64,000 nucleotides of DNA from Sipunculus nudus (GCA_026874595.1 CM049314.1:55721812-55785811); one strand, 5' to 3'. Shown: positions 37,501 to 47,440, numbered from the stretch's first letter. A program made the numbers and translations. Notes: generated by a model from the sequence alone, not told the origin.

Positions 37501-39922
37501 AGGCAGTTTTAAAAATAGGTTGGGGGGGGGGGGACCACCATGATGACCTGTTACATGTTGTTGGCAGCCATTTGGCTATGTCAGAGGTGGATGCCCTGAT
37601 TGGTAAATGCATGCAGTTGGGACAGATCCTGGAAATCTGTTTTCATAGTAGACACCCACCTTGTATCATACCTTATTTTGACTTCATGGAACGTAGGAAA
37701 AAGATAACCTGCCCTGAGGCAAAAAGATGCCAGATAAAAAGACAAGACTCTTGTGCTTTTTCAATGTGATAGAGAGGTTATGTATTTCACTGACTTTAGA
37801 TTTCAGGTATTGAGTAGTGATCATTATGTATTGCAGCATTTTGTTTGTGCCAAATGTGAGAAGCCTTTCCTTGGATCCCGTCATTATGAGAAGAAGGGAC
37901 TGGCATACTGCGAGACTCACTACCACAAGGTAAGGCACTCAGTAATAAATCTGTCTTTGCCAAATGCTATGCTGGGTCATCTTCACCACAAATACTATAT
38001 GATTTGCCACCAGGGATTTTGCAGGGCTGCAGTGTGGAGAAAGTTTTTTTTTTTCAAGCATGCTTTGCACAATACAGAGCAAGTGGTGTTGGAGAGTGTA
38101 TTTGAATGAACTCAGCATTTTTTTTTCCAGCACAATGCAGCACATTGTTGGATGTGACCAAACCTTTAAACTGCCTTCACCCTAATAAAGGTGCAAAATG
38201 TTTTGTGTATGTATTGTTCCCAAACTCTATGTAGCACCTCCTAACCCCTAGAACCATACTTTGCCCTTTGAGGAGTGGCTCCTTTAAACAATTTGTGAGA
38301 AACCACAAAATCATGAGGGAAGGCTTATTAGTGGAATATCATGTTTAATCTGAGGTTAAATAGTGGCTTTAATTTACAACACAAAGTATGACTGATTTCC
38401 CGAAGTGCCTGAGGATACAATTAATAAATTCAGATGATGATTGTTGTAAGTGCCTTAGCTTGAAACTGTGTGAGTCAATTTGCTGGTGTGTATATGTTCA
38501 TGCCTGCTTACAGAGCAGACTTGTTAAATGCTGGTTAAAAAAACTTCTGTGTTATACATTTGATTTTTATTCTGGTCTATCCCTTACATTGATTGGTCTG
38601 ATATAAAAGATTAACCTGTGTTTGGCATTGATATAAGAGAATTAGAATTCTACAGAACACCTTGTCAAAAGTTTTGTACAAGTGAAATATATGGAGCAAA
38701 GGATCTATTAGTAAAATGCAGCTGTACTGTAAGACAAGGGGAATGTTCAATACAGCATATTATACGATTCAGATTGTATTAGCACAACATTTGAATTAAT
38801 TATTGTAATTATCTTTTCAGCTTTTTGGAAACATCTGCTTTGTCTGCAACAACATCATTTCTGGTGATGGTAAGTTAAACTAATTGTATTCTAGACTTTT
38901 CATTCAATATGTAGATTTATGTAAGTACTATATAATTATTATATGAATGATATTCTTCTTAAAGCTGAGGCTTTTGCAGTTTCCTTTATGTGCTGAAACA
39001 ATAAATATTTGCCCAAGTATGATGTTTAGTCACTAGTGCCACCTAGTGTTCATATCATAAACTAAGGTCTCCAGAAAACTAGCCTTCAACAGTGTTGACG
39101 TTTTTCATTGAGTGAGAGTGCTACATCTTATTAATAATTTATAAGCAGAGTTGTTTGTCAAAAAGAATTGTGCAGGAAAATACTTTAAAGTTTCATTCTA
39201 TAAATCCATATGCCTGTAGATGTACTTATTCTTTGTAGTGTTTACTGCCCTAAACAAGTCATGGTGCGTTGAACATTTTGCTTGCTCCGTTTGTGACAAG
39301 AAAATGGGACCCAGGTAGGTGAAATAAGTTGATAGTAACTTCCCATAGCCCCCCTTTGAAATTTTTTGCAGGGCAGAAATTTTATTGGTAGGCCTTTACC
39401 CATATATTATGCTTACCAAGTTGTATTTTATTTATAAATGCATAAAAATACCCTGTCTGTGATTGTCACTAGGCAATTTACTCAATATTATTTATTTATC
39501 ATATATCCACATTTAACTAGAATGGCACTAAAGTGCTTACCTCCCCTAACGTAAGCTAAGTCAAACATTTATACTGGGATCACCTCATAACTTTGATCCA
39601 CACTCAAATTTATTGGCATCTGCCTATACCCATGGAAATGGGATCTCTATGGTTTTGTGGAATCTTGCTAACAGAAAAACAAACAATAAACAAACTCATG
39701 TGGATAAAAATTACCCTTGATGAGGTAATATTGATCTTTAGCACTTACAAATTCTGTTTGATCAGAGTGAATCCAGCTTATCATGCAGTATTTTGATGTC
39801 TTTTTAGGACCAAATTCTTTGAGGTTGATCTGAAGCCAGTGTGCAAGATCTGCTATGACAAGTTCCCGAGTGAACTGAAAAAGAGGCTGAAGAAGGCTTA
39901 CGACCAGACCTCCAAGAAATAA
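24535..39922 (+). CDS. LIMS1: PINCH (LIMS1-like) five-LIM-domain focal-adhesion adaptor, complete, 12 coding exons
   Basis: Exons: 24528-24638 (ATG at 24535), 28017-28062, 31506-31572, 33304-33424, 34978-35049, 35877-35954, 36619-36714, 37118-37172, 37837-37929, 38821-38869, 39239-39314, 39808-39922 (TAA 39920-39922). I translated each exon; all introns are GT-AG and the joined frame gives 323 residues, near the family's usual ~325. Zinc ligands: LIM1 C8 C11 H30 C33 C36 C39 C57 D60; LIM2 C69 C72 H89 C92 C95 C98 C116 C119; LIM3 C133 C136 H153 H156 C159 C162 C179 C182; LIM4 C191 C194 H211 H214 C217 C220 C238 H241; LIM5 C250 C253 C270 H273 C276 C279 C298 C301. Diagnostic stretches include [12 protein letters not shown]-like ([12 protein letters not shown]), PICGACRRPIE and a basic tail (LKKRLKK). 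Known for the family: a LIM-only cytoplasmic scaffold in the ILK-PINCH-parvin complex at integrin adhesions, where LIM1 binds the ILK ankyrin repeats and LIM5 binds Rsu1. M1 aligns with the usual vertebrate start and has A at -3. It is the only confident gene here. Confidence 0.97.
25682..25696 (+). repeat. Poly-G run (15)
   Basis: Fifteen G in intronic DNA. Similar shorter G runs lie at 29037-29048 and 37521-37532. Confidence 0.9.
25895..26011. mobile_element. 117-bp MITE, TIR TTATACCCAGCGGGCACTG, core of GTTGATTCAACGTT repeats
   Basis: The left TIR (25895-25913) and right TIR CAGTGCCCGCTGGGTATAA (25993-26011) are perfect 19-base inverted repeats. The core repeats TGATTCAACGTT-like words in both orientations, so the whole element can fold. 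The CCCAGCGGGCA end with AACGTT core is seen widely in animal genomes. The superfamily cannot be settled here. Confidence 0.9.
28017..28062 (+). CDS. LIMS1: PINCH coding exon 2 (LIM1 middle)
   Basis: Only 46 bases. The acceptor is TTTCAG and the donor is GAG|GTGAGC. It encodes residues 35-50 ([15 protein letters not shown]) with zinc ligands C36 and C39 and leaves in phase 0. Confidence 0.95.
28063..31505 (+). other. LIMS1: PINCH intron between coding exons 2 and 3
   Basis: It is filled for two thirds by the family B element at 28241-30506. The remaining 1 kb is AT-rich, with AGGAAATTTCA words near 31010-31075. Confidence 0.75.
28241..30506 (+). mobile_element. Family B repeat, near full-length, four ~277-bp units
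   Basis: The 5' end reads TTATTAGCGAACCTGTGAGC then GCAGCGTCGTCCGTCCGTC. A unique segment (28300-29150) follows, then tandem units with GTGCCACCTGCAACC blocks at 29361, 29637, 29914 and 30192 (spacing 276, 277, 278). Alternating blocks read GACAGGTGGCGCCACCTAC (e.g. 30061-30079). It ends GGCTTGTCGACTACCCATATTCTGG. No coding frame. It sits in sense orientation inside a PINCH intron. Confidence 0.85.
31506..31572 (+). CDS. LIMS1: PINCH coding exon 3 (end of LIM1, start of LIM2)
   Basis: Acceptor CTTCAG, donor A|GTGAGT. It encodes residues 51-72 plus one base of Ser73, with C57 and D60 closing LIM1 and C69/C72 opening LIM2. Confidence 0.95.
32052..32230. mobile_element. Decayed MITE-like sequence
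   Basis: GGAAACCTGGGCAAATGACC at the left and CCATTTTGAGGTTTCACAG at the right are imperfect inverted repeats (shared GAAACCT and AAATGxC). TA-rich flanks on both sides fit a TA-inserting element. The match is weak. Confidence 0.35.
32792..32813 (+). repeat. (TAG)7 microsatellite
   Basis: About seven TAG/AGT triplets in intronic DNA. Confidence 0.85.
33304..33424 (+). CDS. LIMS1: PINCH coding exon 4 (LIM2 body)
   Basis: Acceptor TTGTAG, donor CG|GTAGGT. It encodes residues 73-112 and two bases of Arg113, including the conserved [12 protein letters not shown] stretch, H89, C92, C95 and C98. It is the longest coding exon. Confidence 0.96.
33803..34176. mobile_element. MITE-like element with imperfect TIRs (CTTTCATATGGC / GCCGTGTGAGAG)
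   Basis: Left ATCCCTTTCATATGGCTGC and right GCCGTGTGAGAGAGGT are inverted partners with a few mismatches. An inner GCTTTCACACGGCAAAT block repeats the same motif. ATTA/TTAAT-like sequence lies on both sides. The internal part has AAACCATTTTGG-type words and no ORF. It is possibly PIF/Harbinger-related. Confidence 0.5.
34536..34569 (+). repeat. (GT)8 followed by G18
   Basis: A GT dinucleotide run flows directly into eighteen G, a slippage-prone tract. Confidence 0.9.
34978..35049 (+). CDS. LIMS1: PINCH coding exon 5 (end of LIM2, start of LIM3)
   Basis: Acceptor ATTTCAG, donor CA|GTAAGT. It encodes residues 113-136 with C116/C119, the GLGKYVC linker motif and C133/C136. Confidence 0.96.
35050..35876 (+). 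other. LIMS1: PINCH intron between coding exons 5 and 6
   Basis: 827 bases of AT-rich intron with nothing recognisable. Confidence 0.7.
35877..35954 (+). CDS. LIMS1: PINCH coding exon 6 (LIM3 body)
   Basis: Acceptor TTGTAG, donor GA|GTGAGT. It encodes residues 137-162 with H153, H156, C159 and C162. LIM3 uses His at the fourth position (YHPYHFNC), as in other PINCH proteins. Confidence 0.96.
35955..36618 (+). other. LIMS1: PINCH intron between coding exons 6 and 7
   Basis: 664 bases, AT-rich, nothing recognisable. Confidence 0.7.
36619..36714 (+). CDS. LIMS1: PINCH coding exon 7 (end of LIM3, start of LIM4)
   Basis: Acceptor TGGCAG, donor AG|GTATTG. It encodes residues 163-194, including CLRCHDKMG and ICGAC, which hold C179, C182, C191 and C194. 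Confidence 0.96.
36715..37117 (+). other. LIMS1: PINCH intron between coding exons 7 and 8
   Basis: 403 bases, AT-rich, nothing recognisable. Confidence 0.7.
37118..37172 (+). CDS. LIMS1: PINCH coding exon 8 (LIM4)
   Basis: Acceptor TTGTAG, donor GAG|GTATGT, ending in phase 0. It encodes residues 195-213 ([19 protein letters not shown]) with H211. Confidence 0.96.
37173..37836 (+). other. LIMS1: PINCH intron between coding exons 8 and 9
   Basis: 664 bases with a short (TA) run near 37284 and a G-run near 37521. The last part stays open in the exon 9 frame back to about 37753, a chance read-through; the TTGCAG acceptor fixes the exon. Confidence 0.7.
37837..37929 (+). CDS. LIMS1: PINCH coding exon 9 (LIM4 second finger)
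   Basis: Acceptor TTGCAG, donor AAG|GTAAGG; phase 0 on both sides, so exactly 31 codons (residues 214-244). It contains H214, C217, C220, C238 and H241 and the strongly conserved [10 protein letters not shown] and GLAYCETHY segments. Confidence 0.97.
37930..38820 (+). other. LIMS1: PINCH intron between coding exons 9 and 10
   Basis: 891 bases, AT-rich with T runs; nothing recognisable. Confidence 0.7.
38821..38869 (+). CDS. LIMS1: PINCH coding exon 10 (start of LIM5)
   Basis: Acceptor CTTTTCAG, donor G|GTAAGT. It encodes residues 245-260 and one base of Val261, with C250 and C253. Confidence 0.95.
38870..39238 (+). other. LIMS1: PINCH intron between coding exons 10 and 11
   Basis: 369 bases; it contains GTGCCACCTAGTGTTC near 39036, similar to short blocks at 40172 and 40691 in the downstream region. 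Confidence 0.6.
39239..39314 (+). CDS. LIMS1: PINCH coding exon 11 (LIM5)
   Basis: Acceptor TTTGTAG, donor AG|GTAGGT. It encodes residues 261-285 and two bases of Arg286 ([18 protein letters not shown]). C270 sits where most LIM domains have His, a feature shared with other PINCH LIM5 domains. Confidence 0.95.
39515..39730 (-). repeat. Inverted copy of the GGAGGT...GCTCTxxGAGTGC-type animal repeat, in the last PINCH intron
   Basis: Read on the minus strand it runs ATTACCTCATCAAGGGTAAT, then GTTTGTTTTTCTGTTAGCAAG and CATTTCCATGG-like text, and ends GGGGAGGTAAGCACTTTAGTGCC. This matches the layout of a well-known interspersed repeat with AAGGAGGT near one end and GGAGGT-GCxCTxxGAGTGC at the other. 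It is decayed and non-coding. Confidence 0.6.
39808..39922 (+). CDS. LIMS1: PINCH last coding exon 12 (end of LIM5, basic tail, stop)
   Basis: Acceptor TTTTTAG. It encodes residues 286-323 with C298 and C301, then [15 protein letters not shown] and TAA at 39920-39922. The basic tail matches the family's C-terminal Lys/Arg cluster. Confidence 0.96.
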
Positions 39923-40249
39923 ACGATCATGGCTACTCCCAGTGCAACAGGGCTAAGATCGGATGCAGGAAATGCAAAGAAGTGGACAACCTGTTTAATA
40001 TGCATTATTTTTGCCTATGCATAATCTGTTAATGTGTCCCGTGCCTTACCCATATCTCACAGTAATTCTAGAACAGTTTACGGCATTCAGATTTTCTCTT
40101 TGTATGCTGATAGAACACTTTGTATGCATATTCATTATCATTTACAGCAGTATTTACAATCAGTTGCTCACAAGCGCCATCTAGTGTTTAAGTTTAAAAC
40201 ATATTTTTATGGGCAAGACTAAACTGATGCTTGAAGCTGTTTGTCGTAA

Positions 40250-40255
40250 AATAAA
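40250..40255 (+). terminator. Proximal poly(A) signal AATAAA for PINCH
   Basis: AATAAA 328 bases after the stop codon gives a short 3' UTR option. The sequence downstream is A/T-rich with only weak GT-rich DNA. Confidence 0.4.
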
Positions 40256-41126
40256 CTGAATCATTTTAAAATTTGATTTGCATCTGATGAAGATGTACAA
40301 ATTAATGTCAAATATTAATGTCCACTGCAGAATTTACTTGGTTATATTCAGTAAATGCATGCCAGATGGCGCTGGTAAGAGAGTTCCCTGTTATTTTATG
40401 CTAAGGAGGTTTGGAGTGGTAAAATGAAAGTAGTGTACTGCTGATATTTTGACACAGACATTTGTTTAATATTTCAGTTTATAATTGTTAATATTGTAAG
40501 GAAAACATCACTGCCATGAGGGAAATGTATTACTTTATGTGGAGAAAAACAAGGAAATGCTTCTCAGGTTCATGTTATGTCAGTTATCAAAGCCACATCT
40601 AATTGTATTGATAAAGTTAATAAAATTACAGCAAATTCCTAGGCCGTTTTGCAAGTTGCAAAAAATACAGAAGATGTTGGAAAGTAGGTGCTGCCACCTT
40701 GTGGTGGGACTGGGTACTAAAAAGCAGCCTTATGCTTAAATTATGTGTTGAAGTTGCATCAAAGAAATAATAGTTTTATTATTTTCTGTAATATCTGTTG
40801 CAATTTCTTCTTATATGCCTGGGAAAACTTTTTTTCCATATTTCCTTCATTGTTTTTCTGATGATATCAAGATCATTTACACTTCAGATTAGACTTGGTG
40901 CTGTGCAGTTATCTAACACAATTATATTTGATTTCTACACATTATCTTAAAATTTAATCATATAAATATATATATAATTGCATATTTATTATATTGAGAA
41001 GATAGAGGTAAGCACTAAAAGTTATCCAATAATGTATTTCAAGGGATGGGTCAGGAAAGAAATTTTGTGTCATTTATTGCAAGGCAAAAAAAGCCTTGGT
41101 GATAAAGGGCATTACTTTCAATACAA

Positions 41127-41153
41127 ACACACACACACATACACACACACACA
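41127..41153 (+). repeat. (AC)n microsatellite
   Basis: AC dinucleotides interrupted once by AT, in the putative 3' UTR. Confidence 0.9.
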
Positions 41154-42046
41154 TGCATCTTAGCTACTAATATTGACTAACATATTAATGTCAGATGATG
41201 CATTTACCTAACAAGTCTCACTTTACTTAACATTAGGTCACAAATGATCAAAAATATACTCCAACCCTTTTCATGTTGGTATTACTGCTGCCTGACTAGT
41301 TAAATTATATAACATCCCTTAATTGTCTGTGTTATTTACTATTAATATTTACAATTGACATTTCAATTTCTAATATACTGGGGCTTATTTTGCATAAAGG
41401 CTTAAGCAGCTGTGAGCGTTATTATTTTGGATGCTTCCAGGGGGCCACTTCGTGTTAAGGGATATTACCATTTTTTTCACAATTATTAACTATGTATTAT
41501 CTGGACTATTAATGGGTATTATGCTGTTGACTATATACTCTCTGGTGCTATGTAAGTAACATTCAGTCATTTATTATTTAACTCACAGTGTGCACAGTTA
41601 GCTGTAGAAAATAAGGCAGAGATTATTTATGTACACATAAAAATATATTATATATTATAGTTGATGCATTTTCAAACTTGTGGTTTCTTAATGATGTAAA
41701 TACTTTGCATGTGCTTTCCTGTGTGCTCGAATGTGTTTTTGTAGATGGTAAGATTGGAGGCCTAATGTGGCCATGCTTTGATCAAAATGTGTATGTAGCT
41801 TATTATTAGAAAAGCTTAAAATTATGACAGAAGTGAAGCTTTACTGGAGTGAACTTCAAGGGCTGTTTACTGGTAGTAACTCTTAATGATTGGCCTTGAA
41901 TTTGACAATAGTTTACTTCTTAGCATATATAGTTTAGGAGAGACAAGAGTTGTTGCTGACTTGGTGCAAGTAAATGGTGATGAATTCTGACAAAGATCAG
42001 CATGATATTTGAGATATGGAACAAGAATACACAGAAAAGTCAGATC

Positions 42047-42116
42047 ACACCGTATGGGCATTGAACCCATGACTCTTGATTACCCGTTGTCTGCTCTACC
42101 ACTGAGCTAACAGTGA
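42047..42116 (-). tRNA. tRNA-like sequence (pseudo-tRNA or SINE head)
   Basis: On the minus strand there is a perfect box A (TAGCTCAGTGG), a D stem GCTC/GAGC, a box B-like GGTTCAATGCC with a full T stem ATGGG/CCCAT, and an acceptor TCACTGT/ACGGTGT pairing at six of seven positions (one a G-T wobble). The anticodon stem does not pair (GACAA against TCAAG) and no U33 sits in the right place. It is therefore not a working tRNA gene as read. A tRNA-derived SINE head or decayed tRNA fits best. Confidence 0.5.
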
Positions 42117-42962
42117 TATTTGACAACAGATTCCTTCATGCACAGTTGGTTTTGGATTGCTATATTTCAGTTGATATTTTGTCAGTGGTATGACATATAC
42201 ACTATCACAAAATATGACATATACACCAACACAAAATTCTAAATTGTCCTTAGACCAGTTAGATTTGGGTCATACAGTCTCAACAATTGTGTACACAGTC
42301 ACTGAAACTTGACCGCCAGTGCCGACCCAAGTGTGCAGAAGTCCATAAATAATATCACTGACAAGTTTTCAATAAAAAGAATATGGTGAACAGGGTCACA
42401 TCGGGAAAGAAGTTCGTTGTTTGACACATGACTCATCATTTACTCAGTCTAATCAAGGAGATTCTTATTGAAACTCCTTGGTCTAATGTTGTATTTAACT
42501 TGCAGTAATACACTTCTGGCCTAAAGGAAACCAGCCTACAAAGGAGATGAAGATATTCACTAATGAAACATCAATCCATTTGTCTCTTTTACTCAGATGG
42601 TAGCAGCTGATTTCCCACAGCCTTCTGTAGGTAGTATTTTTTTGTCACCTTTCATAAAATTCAGTTGGAGAGTTTCCTCTGCATGTTACCATCAGTGTTT
42701 AAGGTCCAACAATTCTATCTACTGGATAACACTGTTTTTCTGTCATGAAATTGATAGGAATATTTCAAGGCAGAAGAATGTAATTAAGTCTTGGTCACCT
42801 GTTTTATTTCAGTCGTTTATCATAGTATTACATCATATTCAGTATTTTTGGATGTGATTTTTGCTACAGTTAGATGGTATTGTAATGATTTAAGAGCACT
42901 TCTACACAAAACATAATTGTTACAAAGTATTACATGGACATTGTGATGGAGTATTCCACATT

Positions 42963-43248
42963 GGCTGTATCTGCACTTGGTTTGTTCTAAACTGGATTAT
43001 ACTTAACTGGTTTACTTAAGTCTCTAAGTAGTCTGCTTTGCGTCCGCACTGTAGTTCACTTTACAAAAGGCTTAACCGTTCACTGAAACTGGACTCATTC
43101 AGACTAGAAACGGGTTTGCCTGTACGCACTAGAAACTGGTGTACTGTAAACCAAACTAAAGTACACGGAACTGATGCGGATTAATGGCCTGTTGCAGACA
43201 GAGTAAACTTATTCATGATCTGGATTATTTGTTAGTGCGGATACGGCC
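42963..43248. mobile_element. 286-bp MITE, TIR GGCTGTATCTGCACT / AGTGCGGATACGGCC, ATT target duplication
   Basis: The end sequences are inverted partners over 15 bases with two mismatches (42963-42977, 43234-43248), each flanked by ATT (42960-42962, 43249-43251). The inside holds AACTGG/CCAGTT-like words in both directions and no ORF. The three-base duplication suggests a PIF/Harbinger-like mover. It lies inside the putative PINCH 3' UTR. Confidence 0.75.
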
Positions 43249-45195
43249 ATTGTCTGATGAGAGTTGATATATTAAATGTATACCGCTGTCTCTGTATGTA
43301 TATGCTGATATTTCATGGCTTGTAGACTGTGCTTAATGGGTGCAGATCTTATATTCTTGGGCTTTGACAAATGTTATTTGTTCATTTTAAAGAAGAACTT
43401 TATGTAAGGATTCATATAAATTTATATGTGCTCACATATGGGTTTCCTCAGTGCAAAATTACATCTTAGATGTCAGAGTGTTAATTGAACCAGTCAGTGT
43501 AAGTTAGAATGTGTCTGTGTAATCACCTGTTACTCTATGGCACCTCAAGGTTGGACAGTGCCTTTATTTGAATAGACATTTTTGCATCTTAGTTTAAAGT
43601 AGAGAATAGTGTACCATATGTTTGTGTGTGCATGTTTGCCCATATGGATGTTTAAAGACTGTTTAGTGCATACATGTTCCTGATTGTAAAATGAAACAAA
43701 ACAAATGTGTGTACATTTGTGTTAATGCAGCCAGTGTTGTTTCAGCAATAAATCATGAAGACTGCAGAAAGTGAAAAAAGCAGAACTAGACTTTACCCTG
43801 CATATTAGTAGAAATTTATTTATTATAAACTCTAAAATCAAGACTTGCCTGTAAACAGGGAAGCTTTGATTGGAATTAACTCCGATCTTGACATTTAAGG
43901 AACATCAATTTGATGAAGCCCGGACAAAAATTGTATTACTCAAAGATGTCTTACTCTTTTACAAGTGAATGCAAATTGATCATGCATGCGACTCACATCT
44001 GGTAGGAACTTGAGGCCTGATGGCCAGGTAAAGGTTAAATTACATTGATGTCAGAGTGACATTCCTGAAATTTCTGATGATTTTCTCACAGAGAAATCTG
44101 CAATAGAAGGAATACTTGTGTAATTATTCTTCATATGTTGAAATTCCTTCATATATACTTGACAGTTATGCAAAGGGTATTTATGCAAACAGATCCTAAA
44201 GTGCTGCTCTTTTGTATGGATATTTACTGACTGATTATATGTTTCACTTACTGACATGGATTAGTTCTGTTTGTCTGCTAGTGTACCAGAATATGATCGA
44301 ATTATATGATACACTAAATGAATATATAATCCTTTCACAGCCTGAGAATAATAAAATAACAGAGGCATTGAAATGTAGTTATATATTGCTGCTACATGGC
44401 TATAGGCCTAATTTTGCCGAACAGCACAACGCATTTAATGCCTTGTCCATACATATTCAAGTGTAGAGGATATATCTCACAATTATTCTAGTGTTTCCAA
44501 GATTTGTGCATGCTATTATGCCATGAGTAAACTGGTGAACACAGAAATTTAAGTAAGATCCTGTGATGATAAACAGTTCCATTCAAGTGTTCATTTGTAT
44601 TCTGGATGAGATACTGTGGTCAGTATATGAAACAAATTTTAAACAGAAATGCATGTGTTTCATTTGTTTATATATCAGAATAAATATACATGTTCAAGAT
44701 GGGACGGATGTTCTCAGTGGATTGCATAATTTGGGCTTGAGTGGTATTAAATTGAAGGTTTTCAGTTCTTGAACTGTCCCTACATGTTAATATATAGAAC
44801 TGGAGGATGATCATGAACAGCCAAGGGTTAATGAATGTAGACCAGAACGACGATCATGAAACAATTTATTATGGAGTTTAAAAAAAAGTTTGAAGGGATT
44901 TAAGTTGTCAACGGGAACAAAACTTGAAAGTTTAAGTCATTTAAACTGAATTTGACTGCACTGGGCCTATTTTGTATAGTCTTGTAGAAGATAGACGGTT
45001 TGTTTTTCAGTTAAGAGCTGGTGTGATAGGAATTTGTATTGATAATGAAAATTGGGTCCAGAAGAAAGAGAAATCGAAATGTTATGATAAGACAGTAGTG
45101 TTGAAACACATCGCTTCTTATGACATGATATCATACCATATTACATGATATGATATGCATGTCGCTTACGTGGACAACATGTTTGCAGTTTATTC

Positions 45196-45201
45196 AATAA
45201 A
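45196..45201 (+). terminator. Distal poly(A) signal AATAAA with GT-rich downstream element
   Basis: AATAAA is followed by GGTCTTTTGAATTTGTGTG and a T/G-rich run, the best cleavage and polyadenylation context downstream of PINCH. Family A repeats begin about 240 bases later. Confidence 0.45.
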
Positions 45202-45215
45202 AGGTCTTTTGAATT

Positions 45216-45439
45216 TGTGTGTTCTCGCCTGTTTACCTTCACTGGTCCTCATCCATACTCAGCTGTAGTGATCTTTGTTTATAATAATATGCAAGAACTA
45301 GTAGGAAAAAGGGGAATCCTATAAATATTATATTTAATAGAATTATTTTCCGATTGATAACCATATGACGAAACATTTGATGATTATGATATTTTTTTTT
45401 ATTTCACGTTTCCATATATGGTGCAAAAACTTTCACCTC
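45216..45439. other. Short AT-rich spacer after the PINCH locus
   Basis: No gene or repeat recognised. Confidence 0.5.
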
Positions 45440-47440
45440 ATGAACCACAAAGTCTGAAAGTCATCTGAGCTATAGCAATCACCCTTTGTCCGGCGACCGT
45501 CCGTCTGTCCGTTAACCAGGCACAAATCGTAACCGCTGGTCCTGGAATGTACCAACTTGACATCCAGAGAAAAATCCATGAAAAATCTCCTTGGAAACTA
45601 AAAATTAGGTCTGTATTATATAATTTAAAACGTTATGGGCCCAAATATATTGCACTTTGTAAAAAATCAGGAAAAATATTTGGTCACTAACACAAAAAAA
45701 AATGTTAAATCTAGGGACTTTTTTTCAGTATTATAACTTCAATTAATCAAAATTAAATTGTATACCAAAAATTAGATGAAAATCATTAATTTTTAGCTCA
45801 GCTGACTATAAGTCATCTAAGCTATAGCCGTGGTCTATTGTCCGTCGTCCGTCCGTCTGTCGTGCCGCCCGTCCGTCTGTCCGTCCGTAAGACTGGCACG
45901 TTTCGACACCATTGGACCTACGAATCTGAAATTCGGCATACAGTTAGATGTTCCCAAAATCTCCTACCATGCCGAAAATTGGGTCAATAGGACTTCGTTC
46001 CTTCGAGATATAAAGGAAAAACCTCAATTTTTTATCAGCTCAGCTGACTATAAGTCATCTGAGCTATAGTCGTGGCCCATTGTCCGTCGTCCGTCCGTCT
46101 GTCCGTCCGTCCGTCCGTCCGTAGATGTGGCACGTTTTGAAACCGTAAGACCTAGGAATCCAAAATTCGGCATAATGTTAGATGTCCCCAAGATCTCCTA
46201 CCAAGCCGAAAACTGGGTCTTTGCAACTTCGTTCCTTTGAGAAATTAAGGAAAAACCTTAATTTTTTATTAAAAACCTATTTTCACACTTTAGGACTGCC
46301 TAATATCAAAACCACTCATCTGTTTTTCCTCATATTTACCATAAATATTCCTCTATATAGTTTCTATGTACATGCCAGAAATTATGTCTGTATTATTTAA
46401 TTTAAAAAAGTTCTGGGCCCAAACATAATGGACTTTGTAAAAAAATCAGGAAAGATATTTGGTCACTTAACACAAAAAATGTTAAAGCTGTGGACCTTTT
46501 TTCCAGTAATATAACTTTAATTAATCAAAATTAAATTGTATACCCAAAATTAGATGAAAATCTTTCAAATTTTTTTTTAAAATATTAATAAAAATAAAAA
46601 ATTGGTACCTTAAATTTTGCCCAACTTTGACCATGGCACGTTTTTTTCCTGTAAGTACTGTGGATTTAATTTTCACAGCATGTTTTTGTCAGCATTTCAA
46701 CTGTTAACACCAAAAATTTGAAACCAGTTGATCAAAAACTGTAGATTTTAATCAAGTTTTCAAGCACCTTGTAACATATTGTTTACATCAAGCTAGTGTT
46801 ATGCAGTTTGCAAAAGCTCAGCTCCCCAGCTTCAGCTCTAAGTTCCTTAAATTCAGCATACAGTTAGATGTCTCCAAAATCCCCTACCATGCCAAGAATT
46901 TGGTCACTAGGACTTAATACCTTCGAGATATTAATGAAAAACTTCATTTTTCCATTAAAAACCCATTGTTACACTTCAAGACTGCCTAATATCAAAACCA
47001 CTGATCTGACTTTAATCATAAACAATATACATATTTTTCATTCTCTATGCACATCCCAGAATGATGTCAGTATAGCGTAATTGTTTTAAGTTATGGGCCC
47101 AAACATAATGCACTTTGTAAAAAATCAAGAAATATATTTGCTCCCTTAACAAGGGCATTGCTAGAAATTTTTTTGTCAGGGATGTAACATTATTTAATCA
47201 AGATTCAATTGAATACCCAAAATTAGTTCTGAATTTTTCAAATTTTATGAGTTATTAGTATAAATATAAAATTAGTACCTTAAATTTTGCCCAACTGTGA
47301 CCATGGCACGTTTGTTTCCCGTGAGCACTGTTGATATAATTTTCATATCATGCACACATAAGGATTTCAGCCTTTTTAGTTTAGAAAGCTGAAAGAAATT
47401 GGCCAAAAATTGTAGCTTTTATTAATGTTTTTTATGAGAC
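45440..47440 (+). mobile_element. Cluster of family A' repeats (three 5' ends plus internal units)
   Basis: A partial 5' end lies at about 45460. Two full hairpin ends follow: 45795-45823 (AGCTCAGCTGACT-ATA-AGTCATCTAAGCT) and 46037-46065 (same with CTGAGCT), each followed by GTCCGTCGTCCGTCC. Internal units read CCTACGAATCTGAAATTCGGC, AGATCTCCTACCAAGCCGAA, TTCGTTCCTTTGAGA and ATGGGCCCAAACATAATG, and recur with drift. No 3' TGACCCATGGGTCA end was found here, so copies are nested or truncated. Confidence 0.75.

Larger units (their letters stand above)
39923..45215 (+). other. Probable PINCH 3' UTR / downstream unique sequence with several poly(A) signals
   Basis: No coding frame of note. AATAAA hexamers lie at 40250, 43747 and 45196. 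The last is followed after about 15 bases by GT-rich DNA (45212-45235), the classic cleavage context. This 5.3 kb is poor in the large repeat families that start just beyond 45.44 kb, which suits transcribed UTR. It does hold a CA microsatellite, a tRNA-like sequence and one MITE. Which signal is used cannot be told from sequence. Confidence 0.45.

Noticed and set aside
37753-38109. 118-codon frame as a stand-alone gene
   Set aside because: It is PINCH exon 9 (37837-37929) with intron read-through on both sides; splice sites are clear.
42047-42116. Functional tRNA gene
   Set aside because: The anticodon stem does not pair and no proper anticodon loop can be drawn.
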